A stretch of DNA of 64,000 nucleotides. Origin: Alphaproteobacteria bacterium. GTDB lineage: Bacteria; Pseudomonadota; Alphaproteobacteria; GCA-016699305. Numbering within the stretch: position 1 is the first letter of the stretch; each line of letters starts with the position of its first letter. The notes beneath the pieces were generated by a model that was not told the origin of the DNA, ran no database searches, and saw nothing but the letters and a program-made list of their open reading frames with translations. Below are positions 1 through 8,814 of this stretch, one piece after another. The position numbers were made by a program, and so were the translations under genes. The stretch covers positions 1,178,001 to 1,242,000 of the forward strand of contig CP064970.1 of NCBI GenBank assembly GCA_016699305.1, given 5' to 3'.

Positions 1-24
1 CCCCGCTCGGGGAGCGTTCGAACC

Positions 25-1014
25 GTGAGCCTGTCTTTGCATGCGCCGCGTTTTTGGTTCGGCCCGCCTTCTTGGCAATCCGCGCTGCTGACTCCGGCCA
101 GTTGGATATGGCGCGCGGTCAGCGCATGGCGCGCACGAAGCGCACAGCCATGCCGGTTGGGCGCAAAAATGGTGGTCGTGGGCAATGCGGTGGCGGGCGG
201 CGCGGGGAAAACCCCCATCGCCATGGCCGTGGCGGCGGCACTACGCGCGCGTGGGGTGAAGGCGCATATGGTCAGTGGCGGCTATGGCGGCACCTCGCGC
301 GGGCCGCTGTTGGTCGATCCCGCCTATCACGGTTTTGATCGGGTAGGTGACGAAGCCCTCTTATTGGCCAAGGTCGCGCCCAGTTGGATCGCGCGCAAAC
401 GCGGCCAAGCGGCGCGCGCGGCCTGGGGCTGCGGGGCGCAAGCGGTGGTGTTGGACGATGGCTTGCAGCATCCCGGCTTGCGGCCCGATCTGGCCTTGAT
501 GGTCGTGGATGCGCGCCAGGGCTTGGGCAATGATCGCGTGATTCCGGCAGGTCCCTTGCGTGAGCCTTTCGACCAGGCATTGGCCCGTTGCCACGGCGTG
601 GTTTTGCTGGGCGGCGACGCCACGCCCGCCTTGATGCGCCGCTTATCGGCGCGTCCCGTCCTTCGCGCGCATCTGGTCCCGTCCCATGACGCGCCCGATC
701 TGCACGGATTGCGCGTGGTGGCCTTTGCCGGCATCGGGCGGCCCCAGAAATTCTTTGATACATGTCGTCAGATGGGCGCGGAGGTGGTCAAGGAATGTCC
801 CTATCCCGACCATCACCCCTACACCGCGCATGATACTTTTGATCTGGCCAATCTGGCGGCGGATTTGGACGCGCAGCTTGTCACCACCGAGAAAGACGGC
901 ATACGCCTGACGCCAGATTTGCTCGACCAAGCCCTTGTCTTACCGATGACCGTCCGTTGGGAAGAACCGGAGGCCCTGGATCGTCTGTTGGATAGCCTGA
1001 GCCTTACTCGGTAA
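25..1014 (+). CDS. lpxK: Tetraacyldisaccharide 4'-kinase
   Basis: LpxK phosphorylates the 4' position of the lipid A disaccharide precursor at the inner face of the inner membrane. The 329-residue product has a hydrophobic N-terminal stretch and a Walker A-like loop (GNAVAGGAGKTP, about residues 53-64), which matches the LpxK family form GNxxxGGxGKTP. A VLDDGLQH motif near residue 143 is also typical of LpxK. The start is a GTG at 25; no ATG lies suitably upstream within the window, so the start is slightly uncertain. The stop codon lies inside a DNA segment that also encodes the end of xseA on the other strand, so the two genes were originally convergent with overlapping 3' ends. Confidence 0.93.
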   Translation: MSLSLHAPRFWFGPPSWQSALLTPASWIWRAVSAWRARSAQPCRLGAKMVVVGNAVAGGAGKTPIAMAVAAALRARGVKAHMVSGGYGGTSRGPLLVDPAYHGFDRVGDEALLLAKVAPSWIARKRGQAARAAWGCGAQAVVLDDGLQHPGLRPDLALMVVDARQGLGNDRVIPAGPLREPFDQALARCHGVVLLGGDATPALMRRLSARPVLRAHLVPSHDAPDLHGLRVVAFAGIGRPQKFFDTCRQMGAEVVKECPYPDHHPYTAHDTFDLANLAADLDAQLVTTEKDGIRLTPDLLDQALVLPMTVRWEEPEALDRLLDSLSLTR

Positions 1015-1059
1015 TCCGTGCGCGGCGTGTGCCGTCATGGAAGGAGAGGGTCAGGGCAT
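929..1059. repeat. Direct repeat A1 (lpxK/xseA 3' ends)
   Basis: This segment recurs at 1912-2042, collinear with a constant offset of 983 bases. The first 114 positions differ at only two sites; the last 17 differ at about five. On the plus strand it encodes the end of LpxK; on the minus strand it encodes an XseA C-terminus (ALTLSFHDGT then RRARITE). The second copy encodes ALSLTFHDGT instead, so the copies look like two alleles rather than one fresh duplication. Confidence 0.95.
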
Positions 1060-1129
1060 ATTTGATCTCGTAGAATGGATAGAATAGATTGAGGACATCG
1101 AATGATGTTGATGGCCAGAGAGATCAGAT

Positions 1130-1870
1130 GTGTCGGTTGAAACCGCCCCCCCCCGCTGGGTATCGTCACCTGAATCGGGCCTAGCTATTGGGCCGATTTT
1201 GTTCGTGGTAGCGATTCTGGCCGTATTGGCCTCTGCCATTGCGGCGGGGTCGAGCGCATTCAATGGCGATACTTCGGCCATCAGCGCCAAAGCCCAAGCG
1301 ACAACGATCCTTGAACAAGCCGAAAGCATGAAGTTCGCCGTGGATAGGGTATTGGGACATGGTTGCACGGATACTCAAGTCAACTTTGATAATCCCATCG
1401 TCAGCGGCTATACCAATGCCACAGCTCCATCAGACCATAGTTGCGATGTGTTCCATCCCGATGGTGGGGGGCTGAGTTGGATAACCCCACCTGCCAATGC
1501 CTCGGGATTTGCCGATGGATATATTTATTCCGGCCATCTTGGTCTCGTAGGCACATCATCGCCCACTGGAGGGGTTAATCCCACACAGGACCTAGTCGCA
1601 TTTCTTCCCGATGTATCTAAAAAACTGTGTGAGGAAATCAATCGACTGATTTTTTCAAGTCCTTCCATTCAAAGTCTAGATTCGTCGCAGACTTTTGGTT
1701 TTGTAGATGGCGTCAGATTTAGAGGTACCTATTGGTATGGATATACTATTATGAATTACCTCCCATTTTCAGCTTGTGTGAAGCTGGAACATACTCAATA
1801 CAATCCACTAGGTAATCCTAGAGTAGAACTAAACCAATACCATTTCTATAAAGTTCTAATTAGTCACTAG
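1130..1870 (+). CDS. Prepilin-like single-pass membrane protein
   Basis: The 246-residue product has a short polar N-terminus followed by a hydrophobic helix (LAIGPILFVVAILAVLASAI, about residues 18-37) preceded by Ser-Gly, like type IV pilin or pseudopilin helices. The helix continues into an amphipathic segment and a Cys-containing, Gly/Ser/Tyr-rich exported domain. Processing by a prepilin peptidase is plausible but no strict GFxxxE motif is visible. The start is a GTG at 1130. The second half is clearly more AT-rich than lpxK and xseA. It is the only gene between the two copies of the lpxK/xseA repeat, so I infer it was inserted. Function is unknown; a minor pilin or a surface protein is the best guess. 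Confidence 0.6.
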   Translation: MSVETAPPRWVSSPESGLAIGPILFVVAILAVLASAIAAGSSAFNGDTSAISAKAQATTILEQAESMKFAVDRVLGHGCTDTQVNFDNPIVSGYTNATAPSDHSCDVFHPDGGGLSWITPPANASGFADGYIYSGHLGLVGTSSPTGGVNPTQDLVAFLPDVSKKLCEEINRLIFSSPSIQSLDSSQTFGFVDGVRFRGTYWYGYTIMNYLPFSACVKLEHTQYNPLGNPRVELNQYHFYKVLISH

Positions 1871-1911
1871 AACCGATTGGACTATATCCTGTGTTCCTGA
1901 GAATGCGAGAA

Positions 1912-2042
1912 AAGCCCTTGTCTTACCGATGGCCGTCCGTTGGGAAGAACCGGAGGCCCTGGATCGTCTGTTGGATAGCCTGAGCCTTACTCGGTAATCC
2001 GTGCGCGGCGTGTGCCATCATGGAAAGTCAGGCTTAGGGCAT
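1912..2042. repeat. Direct repeat A2 (lpxK/xseA 3' ends)
   Basis: Second copy of the 929-1059 segment. Here the minus strand provides the real C-terminus of xseA, while the plus strand carries an orphan copy of the last roughly 28 codons of lpxK, including its stop codon. Together the two copies bracket about 850 bases that contain the prepilin-like gene. Confidence 0.95.
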
Positions 2043-3345
2043 CTCCTGCACAGGTTTCGGCGGCGCGGGTCACGACCTTGCCGCTGGAGTCGCGGGCCAG
2101 GACGAAGCCACGTTCCAAGACGCCTTGATAGGACAAGGATCCCAATAGACGCGCACAAGAATCGTAGCTTTGCCGCGAAATATGCAGGCGGTGGCGCGTG
2201 GCGCGGGTTAGGCGCGCGTGCTGGTCGTGCAGCCTTTGCCGTTCCAATGCGAGGTTACGGTTTAATAAACTGGGCGAGGGACGCCAGCGATCCAAGCGCG
2301 TGCGCGCCTGACGCCACGCGCCGGTCAAGCCCGTCGTAAGGCGTTGTCCCAGCGCGGCCAGATGCTCGGCGCGGGCGGGGGTGAAGCGGCGCAAGGCGGT
2401 GGCCAGACGCTCGGCCCAATCATCGACGCGGCGCTGCGATTCTTCGATACGTCGTCGCCAAACGCGCTGCATCTGCGCATTCGCGCCATGCAGCATGGCC
2501 AGCAATTCGGCGCGTACCGGCACGGCGCGTTCGGCGGCGGCGGTGGGGGTGGGGGCGCGGTGGTCGCTGGCGAAGTCGATCAGCGTCACATCGGTTTCGT
2601 GACCTACGGCGGAAATCAGGGGGATGAAGCTGGCAGCGGCGGCGCGCACCACGTTTTCCTCGTTAAAGGCCATCAGGTCCTCGACCGAGCCGCCGCCGCG
2701 CGCCACGATCAGAAGGTCCGGGCGTGGAATGCGGCCACCGGAAGGCAGGGCGTTGAAACCCTGGATCGCCGCCGCGATCTCTTGCGCCGCGCCCTCGCCT
2801 TGCACGCGCACCGGCCATAACAGGACATGGCAAGGGCAGCGTTCGTCCAGGCGATGCAAGATATCGTGCAAGACCGCGCCGGTGGGCGAGGTGATCACGC
2901 CGATCACGCGCGGCAAGAACGGCAAAGGCCTTTTACGATCCGGGTCGAACAGGCCCTCGGCGGCCAGACGGGCCTTGCGCTCTTGCAGCATCTTCAGCAA
3001 GGCACCCAGCCCCGCCGGTTCCATGCGTTCGAGAACCAATTGATATTGCGAGCGCGGCGCATAGGTGGTCAGGCGTCCGGTGGCGATGACCTCAAGCCCC
3101 TCTTCGGGCTTGAGGCCCAATTTGGCCACCTGGCCGCGCCAGCACACGGCCTCGACCACCGCCTCGCTATCTTTCAGGCTTAGATATAAATGGCCCGATG
3201 AGTGCAGCTTTGGCCGCGATATCTCGCCCCGCACACGCACGCGGCCAAAGGCTGTCTCTAGATTGGCCTTGATGGCGCGGGCCAGCTCGGCCACCTTCAA
3301 TTCGGCGGAGGACGTGCCGGTGTCGTTTTCGGGCGCATCGGTCAT
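1987..3345 (-). CDS. xseA: Exodeoxyribonuclease VII large subunit
   Basis: XseA is the catalytic subunit of ExoVII, which degrades single-stranded DNA to short oligonucleotides. The 452-residue protein begins with an OB-fold (VRVRGEISRPKLHSSGHLYL, about residues 36-55). The catalytic region follows, with VIGVITSPTGAVLHDI, a Gly-rich ARGGGSVEDL motif and SAVGHETDVTLIDFASDHRA. A long basic coiled-coil region comes next and a small C-terminal segment ends it. I chose the ATG at 3345 because it directly precedes the OB-fold; longer starts up to 3405 have no family support. The last codons lie in a duplicated segment, so the present C-terminus may have been replaced by recombination. Confidence 0.95.
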   Translation of the reverse strand: MTDAPENDTGTSSAELKVAELARAIKANLETAFGRVRVRGEISRPKLHSSGHLYLSLKDSEAVVEAVCWRGQVAKLGLKPEEGLEVIATGRLTTYAPRSQYQLVLERMEPAGLGALLKMLQERKARLAAEGLFDPDRKRPLPFLPRVIGVITSPTGAVLHDILHRLDERCPCHVLLWPVRVQGEGAAQEIAAAIQGFNALPSGGRIPRPDLLIVARGGGSVEDLMAFNEENVVRAAAASFIPLISAVGHETDVTLIDFASDHRAPTPTAAAERAVPVRAELLAMLHGANAQMQRVWRRRIEESQRRVDDWAERLATALRRFTPARAEHLAALGQRLTTGLTGAWRQARTRLDRWRPSPSLLNRNLALERQRLHDQHARLTRATRHRLHISRQSYDSCARLLGSLSYQGVLERGFVLARDSSGKVVTRAAETCAGDALSLTFHDGTRRARITE

Positions 3346-3352
3346 GGACGCA

Positions 3353-3616
3353 TCAATTCGTGGGCAAGTTGGCCGCCGTGCAGGACACGACCGCCTTTTG
3401 CTCATTCAAAAAGCAATAGCGGATGGCTCCCGTCTCGGTGTTCAGATGGAAGACGCCCGCGACGGCGTTGGTGTTGCTGTGCTGCATGATGATAAAGGGC
3501 GTGGATGACAGACGTTGCGCCTGTGCGCTCGGTCCGGCCAGCACGGCCAGGGCAACAACGGCGGATGTGGCCACGGACAAAGCGGCCACGGCCAAAAGAC
3601 GGGGAAGGCGGATCAT
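3353..3616 (-). CDS. Small exported protein of unknown function
   Basis: This 87-residue product has a clear signal peptide: a basic N-terminus (MIRLPR), a hydrophobic core, and a likely cleavage site after Ala-Gln-Ala near residue 33. The mature part is about 55 residues with two cysteines (CFLNEQKAVVSC) that could form a disulfide. An AAGGAG ribosome binding site lies 5-10 bases before the ATG. It ends 7 bases before the xseA start on the same strand, so co-transcription is likely. I do not recognise the family. Confidence 0.7.
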   Translation of the reverse strand: MIRLPRLLAVAALSVATSAVVALAVLAGPSAQAQRLSSTPFIIMQHSNTNAVAGVFHLNTETGAIRYCFLNEQKAVVSCTAANLPTN

Positions 3617-3665
3617 AGACGGACTCCTTGGTGCGAGAGAGGCAAGACGCAGAATCACTCTCAGT

Positions 3666-5231
3666 TTACCTCAGTCCAAGCGTTAGCCAAGATGGCGGCG
3701 CGGCCAGCAGGCATAAAAGATAGATCAAGGCCACGCCCAGCGGCAGCGCATAATCCAGCCACCCGCGCGGCGCACGGATCCGACGGGGCAGTTTCAAGCC
3801 GGGCAAAGCCTTATACAGCCGCCAAGTGGTCACTTTGGCCAGGGCCAAGACGGCCCCGCCCTCTAACACCCCCAGCAGCACCAGATCGACCAGCAAGCGC
3901 ACAAATCCGGGCCAGTCCAGGGCCGAACGCGCCTCCATGGTAAACCAGCCGATGCCGATCAACCCCGTCGCCAGCCAAGCCGTCACGGCGGCTAAAAGCT
4001 GGACGCGCTGTGTCATGCGGCGCAGAGCCGCTTTCATTCCGTCCATAATCTCTTGCGCGACGGGCAAAGATAAGGCGGGCGCATAGGGGCGGCGTAAGGT
4101 CGTCGCCGTGCCGCCGCACAGGCTGATCCGCAAGGCGTCATGCATCACCCGTGCCGACAAGGCGCTTTCGATGGATGCCTGGCCGCGCGCGGCGGCGGCC
4201 AGTTTCTCTTGCGCGGGCTTGATAGCCTCGTCCAGGAAAGAGGGAATGTCCAACGGCACGGCATGCAGACCAAAGGCATAGGCCGTGACCTCGCGCTTGG
4301 CCAGGCGCAGATTCAGTTGCGCAAAGGGCAGTCGGGCGATGAAGGGCAAGACGGCCATGCCACCGCCGCGATCCTCGATCTCGCCCGCCTCGATCACGGC
4401 GTGGTTTTGTCGCGCCAGAGTCTCGGGGCCAAAGCGCTGTAGGGCTTGCTTCACGCGGCGCGGCAGCTCGACGCCCTCGCTGAGTTCACTGACAAAGCGG
4501 AATCCGACCTCGACGAAAACGCGAACGCCCACGCGCAGCCTGTGCGTGCCATGGCCTTTGCACAGATCGCACGATGTGCGGCCCTTGCCCTGACAGGCGC
4601 GACACAGGATTTGCCCGGTCGCCTTGCACAGACGGCAAGGCTCTCGGCCCTTGCCCTGGCAGTGCGGACAGGGTTCTTGCGGATTGCCGTTGGCGTGGCG
4701 CGTGCCGTGGCACCAGGTGCATTGTTCCTCTTTTTGGCCATGGCAGTCGGTACACAGCACATAGCGGCGACCTTGGCAAACGGGGCATGTTTGTCCGCCT
4801 TGGCCGCCACAGCGCGGACAAACCTCGTCGGCTTCGAACCAGGCGGCGGCCTCGTCCAGCGGCAGGGTGGCTTTTTGCGTGCCAAAGCCCATGCCCCAGC
4901 CATGCCCCGGCAAGGCGCGCAGGGCCGTTTGCGCGGCGGGTTGCCAGCGCGTGCCGACACGCCACTGGGCGGTATGGGCGGCAAGGGCCGCATCCATCTC
5001 GGCTCGATTGCGGAAATGTTCGGCGGAAGCCAGATTTTTGCTTTTTCGGTCGTCCGGCGCGGCTTCTATACGCAGCGCCAAGCTCAATTCGCCCCGCACG
5101 CGGCAAGGCATGTCCTTGACATCCAACACAAGAATTTGATCCGGCTCTAGGCCGTTTCCGTGCGCGATGCGGCGCAACCGATCTTGCAGCTTCTGGGCCA
5201 TATCCGTGCCCGTAGGCAATTCAGCGGTCAT
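3666..5231 (-). CDS. CxxC-repeat (DnaJ-like zinc finger) membrane protein
   Basis: A 521-residue protein with an unusual build. Residues 1-135 are a soluble N-terminal domain. Residues about 137-230 contain eight CxxC units (CPRC, CPVC, CTDC, CTWC, CPHC, CRLC, CRAC, CDLC), mostly followed by xGxG, as in the DnaJ cysteine-rich zinc-finger domain; DnaJ has four. A soluble region follows. Two hydrophobic pairs at about 405-460 and 495-520 make the C-terminus membrane-embedded. There is no J-domain HPD motif, so it is not DnaJ. A membrane-tethered zinc-dependent chaperone or redox-sensing role is inference only. It is transcribed toward xseA with only small gaps. Confidence 0.8.
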   Translation of the reverse strand: MTAELPTGTDMAQKLQDRLRRIAHGNGLEPDQILVLDVKDMPCRVRGELSLALRIEAAPDDRKSKNLASAEHFRNRAEMDAALAAHTAQWRVGTRWQPAAQTALRALPGHGWGMGFGTQKATLPLDEAAAWFEADEVCPRCGGQGGQTCPVCQGRRYVLCTDCHGQKEEQCTWCHGTRHANGNPQEPCPHCQGKGREPCRLCKATGQILCRACQGKGRTSCDLCKGHGTHRLRVGVRVFVEVGFRFVSELSEGVELPRRVKQALQRFGPETLARQNHAVIEAGEIEDRGGGMAVLPFIARLPFAQLNLRLAKREVTAYAFGLHAVPLDIPSFLDEAIKPAQEKLAAAARGQASIESALSARVMHDALRISLCGGTATTLRRPYAPALSLPVAQEIMDGMKAALRRMTQRVQLLAAVTAWLATGLIGIGWFTMEARSALDWPGFVRLLVDLVLLGVLEGGAVLALAKVTTWRLYKALPGLKLPRRIRAPRGWLDYALPLGVALIYLLCLLAAPPSWLTLGLR

Positions 5232-5337
5232 GGGCTTTGTTGTCCTGGCAAGGCATGGGTTAAGCTGTTGTTAATGTCCTCCAGGCTAAGCCTGGAACCT
5301 TCAGGCATCTACTCTAGCAAGAGCGAAGGGAAATACC

Positions 5338-6513
5338 ATGACCGATGTTGTCATCGTCTCGGCCGCCCGCACGGCCATCGGCACCTTCAACGGCACGCTG
5401 GCTCCCTTGGCCGCGCATGAACTGGGCGATGTGGTGATGCGCGAGGCGCTGACCCGCGCCAAGCTGTCCCCCGCCGATGTGGACGATGTGATCTTCGGTC
5501 AAGTGCTGACCGCCGGATGCGGCCAAAACCCCGCGCGCCAAGCCGCCATTCGCGCCGGGATTCCCGCCGAAAAGACGGCCATGACGATCAACCATGTCTG
5601 CGGTTCGGGCTTGCGCACGGTGATGCTGGCGGCCCAGGCGATCAAGGCGGGCGATGCCCGCGTCGTGATGGCGGGCGGACAGGAAAGCATGAGCCAATCG
5701 CCGCATGTCATCCATCTACGCAACGGCGTACGCATGGGATCGGGCGAATTGCGCGACACGATGATCTATGACGGCCTGACCGACATCTTCAACAACTACC
5801 ATATGGGCGTCACGGCCGAGAACGTCGCCAAGCAATGGGGCATCACGCGCGAGGCGCAAGACGAATTGGCCCTGGCCTCGCAAAACAAGGCCGAAGCCGC
5901 GCAAAAGGAAGGCCGCTTTAAGGCCGAGATCGTGCCGGTGACCATCAAGACCCGCAAGGGCGACGTGGTTTTCGATGCGGACGAATTCATTCGCCTGGGC
6001 GCGACGCTCGACATGCTGCAAAAACTGAAGCCAGCCTTTAGCAAGGACGGCACGGTGACGGCGGGCAACGCATCGGGCATCAATGACGGCGCGGCGGCCT
6101 TGGTGGTGATGGCGGCGGACGAGGCGCAACGTCGGGGCTTGACGCCTCTGGCGCGTCTGGCCTCGGCGGCCATTGCCGGGGTAGACCCGGCCATCATGGG
6201 CAGCGGCCCCATTCCCGCCAGTCGCAAGGCTTTGGAAAAAGCGGGCTGGAAGGCCACCGATCTGGACTTAATCGAGGCCAACGAGGCCTTCGCGGCCCAG
6301 GCCTGCGCCGTCAATAAGGATATGGGTTGGGACATGGCGAAGGTGAACGTGAATGGCGGCGCCATCGCCTTGGGCCATCCCATCGGCGCATCGGGCGCAC
6401 GCGTCTTGGTGACCTTGCTGCATGAAATGACCCGCCGCGACGTCAAAAAAGGGCTAGCCACCTTGTGCATCGGCGGCGGCATGGGCATCGCCCTATGCGT
6501 CGAACGCGGGTAA
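5338..6513 (+). CDS. phaA: Acetyl-CoA acetyltransferase (thiolase II)
   Basis: This enzyme condenses two acetyl-CoA to acetoacetyl-CoA (or the reverse) in the cytoplasm, feeding polyhydroxybutyrate or ketone metabolism. The 391-residue length is standard. The acylated cysteine lies in VCGSGLRTVM (about residue 88), the catalytic histidine in NGGAIALGHPIGASGAR (about residue 347), and the second cysteine in LCIGGGMGIAL near the end. A GAAGGGA ribosome binding site precedes the ATG. There is no phaB or phaC next to it in this window, so the symbol phaA rather than atoB is a guess; the activity itself is well supported. Confidence 0.92.
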   Translation: MTDVVIVSAARTAIGTFNGTLAPLAAHELGDVVMREALTRAKLSPADVDDVIFGQVLTAGCGQNPARQAAIRAGIPAEKTAMTINHVCGSGLRTVMLAAQAIKAGDARVVMAGGQESMSQSPHVIHLRNGVRMGSGELRDTMIYDGLTDIFNNYHMGVTAENVAKQWGITREAQDELALASQNKAEAAQKEGRFKAEIVPVTIKTRKGDVVFDADEFIRLGATLDMLQKLKPAFSKDGTVTAGNASGINDGAAALVVMAADEAQRRGLTPLARLASAAIAGVDPAIMGSGPIPASRKALEKAGWKATDLDLIEANEAFAAQACAVNKDMGWDMAKVNVNGGAIALGHPIGASGARVLVTLLHEMTRRDVKKGLATLCIGGGMGIALCVERG

Positions 6514-6665
6514 ACGACGCGCATACGGGGCGATCGTTCTTGCAATATGCCAAGATCTATTCTTCCGTATGACGTCACTTCATCTTCCGCTCCTTATTGC
6601 CTCTCTAGGGGGGGCTGTGCGGACTCGACTTCATCTCGGATGGATTCTTAGTGAGCATGTCAAAT

Positions 6666-6740
6666 TGGTAGCAGCGGAGGGATTTGAACCCCCGACCAAG
6701 GGATTATGATTCCCCTGCTCTACCGCTGAGCTACGCTGCC
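6666..6740 (-). tRNA. tRNA-Met (CAU anticodon)
   Basis: Read on the minus strand this 75-base segment folds as a full cloverleaf. The acceptor stem starts GGCAGCG and pairs with CGCTGCT (one G-U at 1-72). It has a standard D arm (AGCTCAGCGGTAGAGC), an anticodon stem GGGGA/TCCCT with loop ATCATAA, and a GGTTCAAATCC T arm; the discriminator A and CCA are encoded. The CAU anticodon and paired 1-72 fit elongator Met. A CAU tRNA can also be the lysidine-modified tRNA-Ile2, but the stem sequence gives no sign of that. Confidence 0.95.
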
Positions 6741-7101
6741 ACCCATGGGGGTGCAGAATATCCAGATCGGGGGACCGTGCCAAGGGCTTCTCGCATTATC
6801 TTGCTACATCACGTAGGCATGGACGCGGTGGCCAAGCTTTTAAATTGACGTATGTGTCCAGTTACAACGATATGGCTTTGCTTTTTCGGCATCTCCGTTT
6901 GAACATGCGGCCTTTGTTCTCATATAGATACGGATCCTCGGCTTCTTGAACAACCGGAAGCCATGCCTGCGCCCAAGCCTTCGTTTTTCCTTACCCTTTA
7001 AGAACCATGGGGGAGGAAAAGCGATTCCAGTTGAAAATGGTGGAAAATGCCCCATACTTTACCGATAGGTCGCTCATGGTTCAACTTGGAGGTCGAAAAA
7101 C
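6741..7101. other. Intergenic region, no gene seen
   Basis: About 360 bases between tRNA-Met and the BI-1 family gene. I see no coding frame with a credible start, ribosome binding site and family match. It presumably holds the tRNA promoter (minus strand) and the promoter for the downstream gene, but I cannot assign exact boxes. Confidence 0.5.
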
Positions 7102-7833
7102 ATGACTGAGTCCCCCTTTGGTCGTTCAGCCGCGCAAACCGCGGGCACGCAGGTCACGTTTGACGAAGGTCTGCGCCGCCATATGCTGCGCGTGTACAAT
7201 TACATGGCGGTCGGCCTGGGCGTCACCGGACTTATCGCCATGCTGGTCGCGTCCACGCCTGCTTTATACGGCGTGTTCTTTGCCGAGGCGGGCAAACCGA
7301 CGCTTCTGGGCATCCTGGCCATGCTGGCTCCGCTGGGCTTTGTGTTCTTCATGAGCTTTAAGGCGAACAGCGTATCGGCCGCGCGGTTGCAAACGCTGTT
7401 CTGGGCCTTTTGCGCGATCATGGGCCTGTCGATGGCCAATATCTTCGCCGTCTTCACAGCCGACAGCATCGCGCGGGTGTTCTTTATCACCGGCGCGACC
7501 TTTGCAGGTGCGTCCTTGTGGGGCTACACGACCAAGCGGGACCTGACAGGCTTCGGCTCGTTCCTGTTTATGGGACTGATCGGCATCATCATCGCCTCGG
7601 TAGTGAATATCTTCCTAGGGTCCAGCATGCTGCAATTCATCGTCTCGATCGCGGGCGTGCTGATCTTCACGGGACTGACCGCCTGGGACTCGCAGCAAAT
7701 CAAAGAGTCTTACGCCGAATCCTGGGGGGCGGAAGCCAACCAGAAGCTGGCCGTGATGGGCGCTTTGAGCCTCTATCTGAACTTCATCAATCTATTCCAA
7801 ATGCTGCTGAGCTTGATGGGTAACCGGGAATAA
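7102..7833 (+). CDS. Bax inhibitor-1 / YccA family membrane protein
   Basis: A 243-residue polytopic inner-membrane protein with about seven hydrophobic helices, typical of the BI-1/YbhL/YccA family. Family features include the helix-loop pattern around GASLWGYTTKRDLTGFGS, the GLTAWDSQQIK motif near residue 197 that carries the conserved Asp, and the C-terminal GALSLYLNFINLFQMLL. Bacterial members are implicated in calcium leak and in modulating FtsH proteolysis; which applies here is unknown. A GGAGG ribosome binding site (TTGGAGGTCG) precedes the ATG by about 10 bases. It is a single gene ending in a strong terminator. Confidence 0.93.
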   Translation: MTESPFGRSAAQTAGTQVTFDEGLRRHMLRVYNYMAVGLGVTGLIAMLVASTPALYGVFFAEAGKPTLLGILAMLAPLGFVFFMSFKANSVSAARLQTLFWAFCAIMGLSMANIFAVFTADSIARVFFITGATFAGASLWGYTTKRDLTGFGSFLFMGLIGIIIASVVNIFLGSSMLQFIVSIAGVLIFTGLTAWDSQQIKESYAESWGAEANQKLAVMGALSLYLNFINLFQMLLSLMGNRE

Positions 7834-7865
7834 GCCTAGGCTGGCACTTGCTGGGTCACAAACAC

Positions 7866-7898
7866 AACGGCGTCCGCTATCAAAGCGGACGCCGTTTT
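7866..7898 (+). terminator. Rho-independent terminator of BI-1 family gene
   Basis: A perfect 13-base inverted repeat (AACGGCGTCCGCT at 7866-7878 and its complement at 7884-7896) with a 5-base loop, running directly into TTTT at 7895-7898. It lies 33 bases after the stop codon. Confidence 0.95.
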
Positions 7899-8313
7899 CT
7901 GTTAAGGCAACTGGGCCATGCGAACTCCAGATATATGCTCGGTTTCGCTGAATTGGCGAGGAAAGCTTGTTGACAGGTTGGGGCGTGGTGGATTCGACGG
8001 TGTGCCATGGTTCCGCCGCCACTTTCTGGACAACGTCCACGATCACCATGCCCGTACTCTTTCTTTCGGGTTCTCTAGGGACAAGGGCATATCAGCGCGT
8101 TCCCCGTGACGCCTTATGACGGGAAGAGCCTTTAGCCCTGGGGCACGATCACGCCTGCCGCCGCCAAGTCTCAGAATCCCGCAAAACGCTTTGAAGCGAT
8201 GATCGTGGAGGATGAATGATGAGATTCGAATGGAGGCATGCCTCGGAAATCGTGATGCAGGAATCCCAGGTGCGCGATTATATTCATCACGTCACTTTGG
8301 AGAGAATTAGGCC
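7899..8313. other. Intergenic region with a gene-end duplicate
   Basis: Some 415 bases before the kinase-like gene. It contains one copy (8089-8155) of the 3' end of the downstream GFA gene and otherwise no convincing coding frame. The rest may be the eroded remains of a duplicated GFA/monooxygenase segment, but the similarity outside 8089-8155 is too weak to call. Confidence 0.6.
8089..8155. repeat. Direct repeat B1 (GFA gene 3' end)
   Basis: 67 bases repeated at 9249-9315 with about three mismatches and constant offset 1160. It carries the last codons of the GFA protein (ISAFPVTP, then DGKSL and the stop) and the start of the convergent gene's 3' end. The pair brackets the kinase-like gene plus the intact GFA gene. 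Confidence 0.93.
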
Positions 8314-8814
8314 ATGAGTCTTGTTGTTTTTGTTGGAGGAGTGCCAAATGCGGGGAAATCGACGATAGCAGCTGGTTTGGCCGGCGCTATTCCTCATACT
8401 GAATTTATTGATGGTGATTTTGTTTTCTCTGAGTCTGAAGAAGAAGCTTTTAAAGATTTTTCTCTACGCGATCAGTGGACGAAACAACTTGAAAAGATTG
8501 TCGTTGTTATCAATCAAAAGGTCGCCCTTAATCGGAATGTCGCTGTTGCATGGCCCCTGCTACAAAGCGGTTACGATTATGTCAAAAGCAACATTACCGA
8601 CAAAGCGAGGATTTATTGTGTTTTTCTAAACCCTGACCTTGCGAGTCTTGGAAAAAATCGCTTAGCGCGACCCTTGAAAGAAAGTGATAAAGAGCGTGGG
8701 TATGACATGCATGCGGAAGGCTATCCAAAACAAAAATTTTGGGACCTTGTGTTGGACACGACAGAAATGCTTCCATTCGATACGGTACGCGTAATAACAC
8801 AAGCAATAGAATGA
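8314..8814 (+). CDS. P-loop kinase-like protein
   Basis: The 166-residue product opens with a Walker A motif (GGVPNAGKST, residues 8-17), then IDGDFVF at about 32-38 as a likely acidic nucleotide or acceptor site. A basic LxKNRLARPLKES segment at about 109-121 resembles the lid of small-molecule kinases such as gluconate, shikimate or chloramphenicol phosphotransferases. The length fits that class, not a zeta toxin. The gene is AT-rich (near 43% GC by eye) between GC-rich neighbours and is bracketed by copies of the GFA gene end, so I infer recent acquisition. The substrate is unknown. Confidence 0.7.
   Translation: MSLVVFVGGVPNAGKSTIAAGLAGAIPHTEFIDGDFVFSESEEEAFKDFSLRDQWTKQLEKIVVVINQKVALNRNVAVAWPLLQSGYDYVKSNITDKARIYCVFLNPDLASLGKNRLARPLKESDKERGYDMHAEGYPKQKFWDLVLDTTEMLPFDTVRVITQAIE

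Noticed and set aside
4446..5150. Open frame on the plus strand across the CxxC-repeat gene
   Set aside because: Antisense shadow; the minus-strand frame has eight ordered CxxC units and membrane helices, which could not arise by chance.
8314..8814. Zeta-type toxin interpretation of the P-loop gene
   Set aside because: The length and the lid-like region fit small-molecule kinases better, and no antitoxin gene adjoins it.
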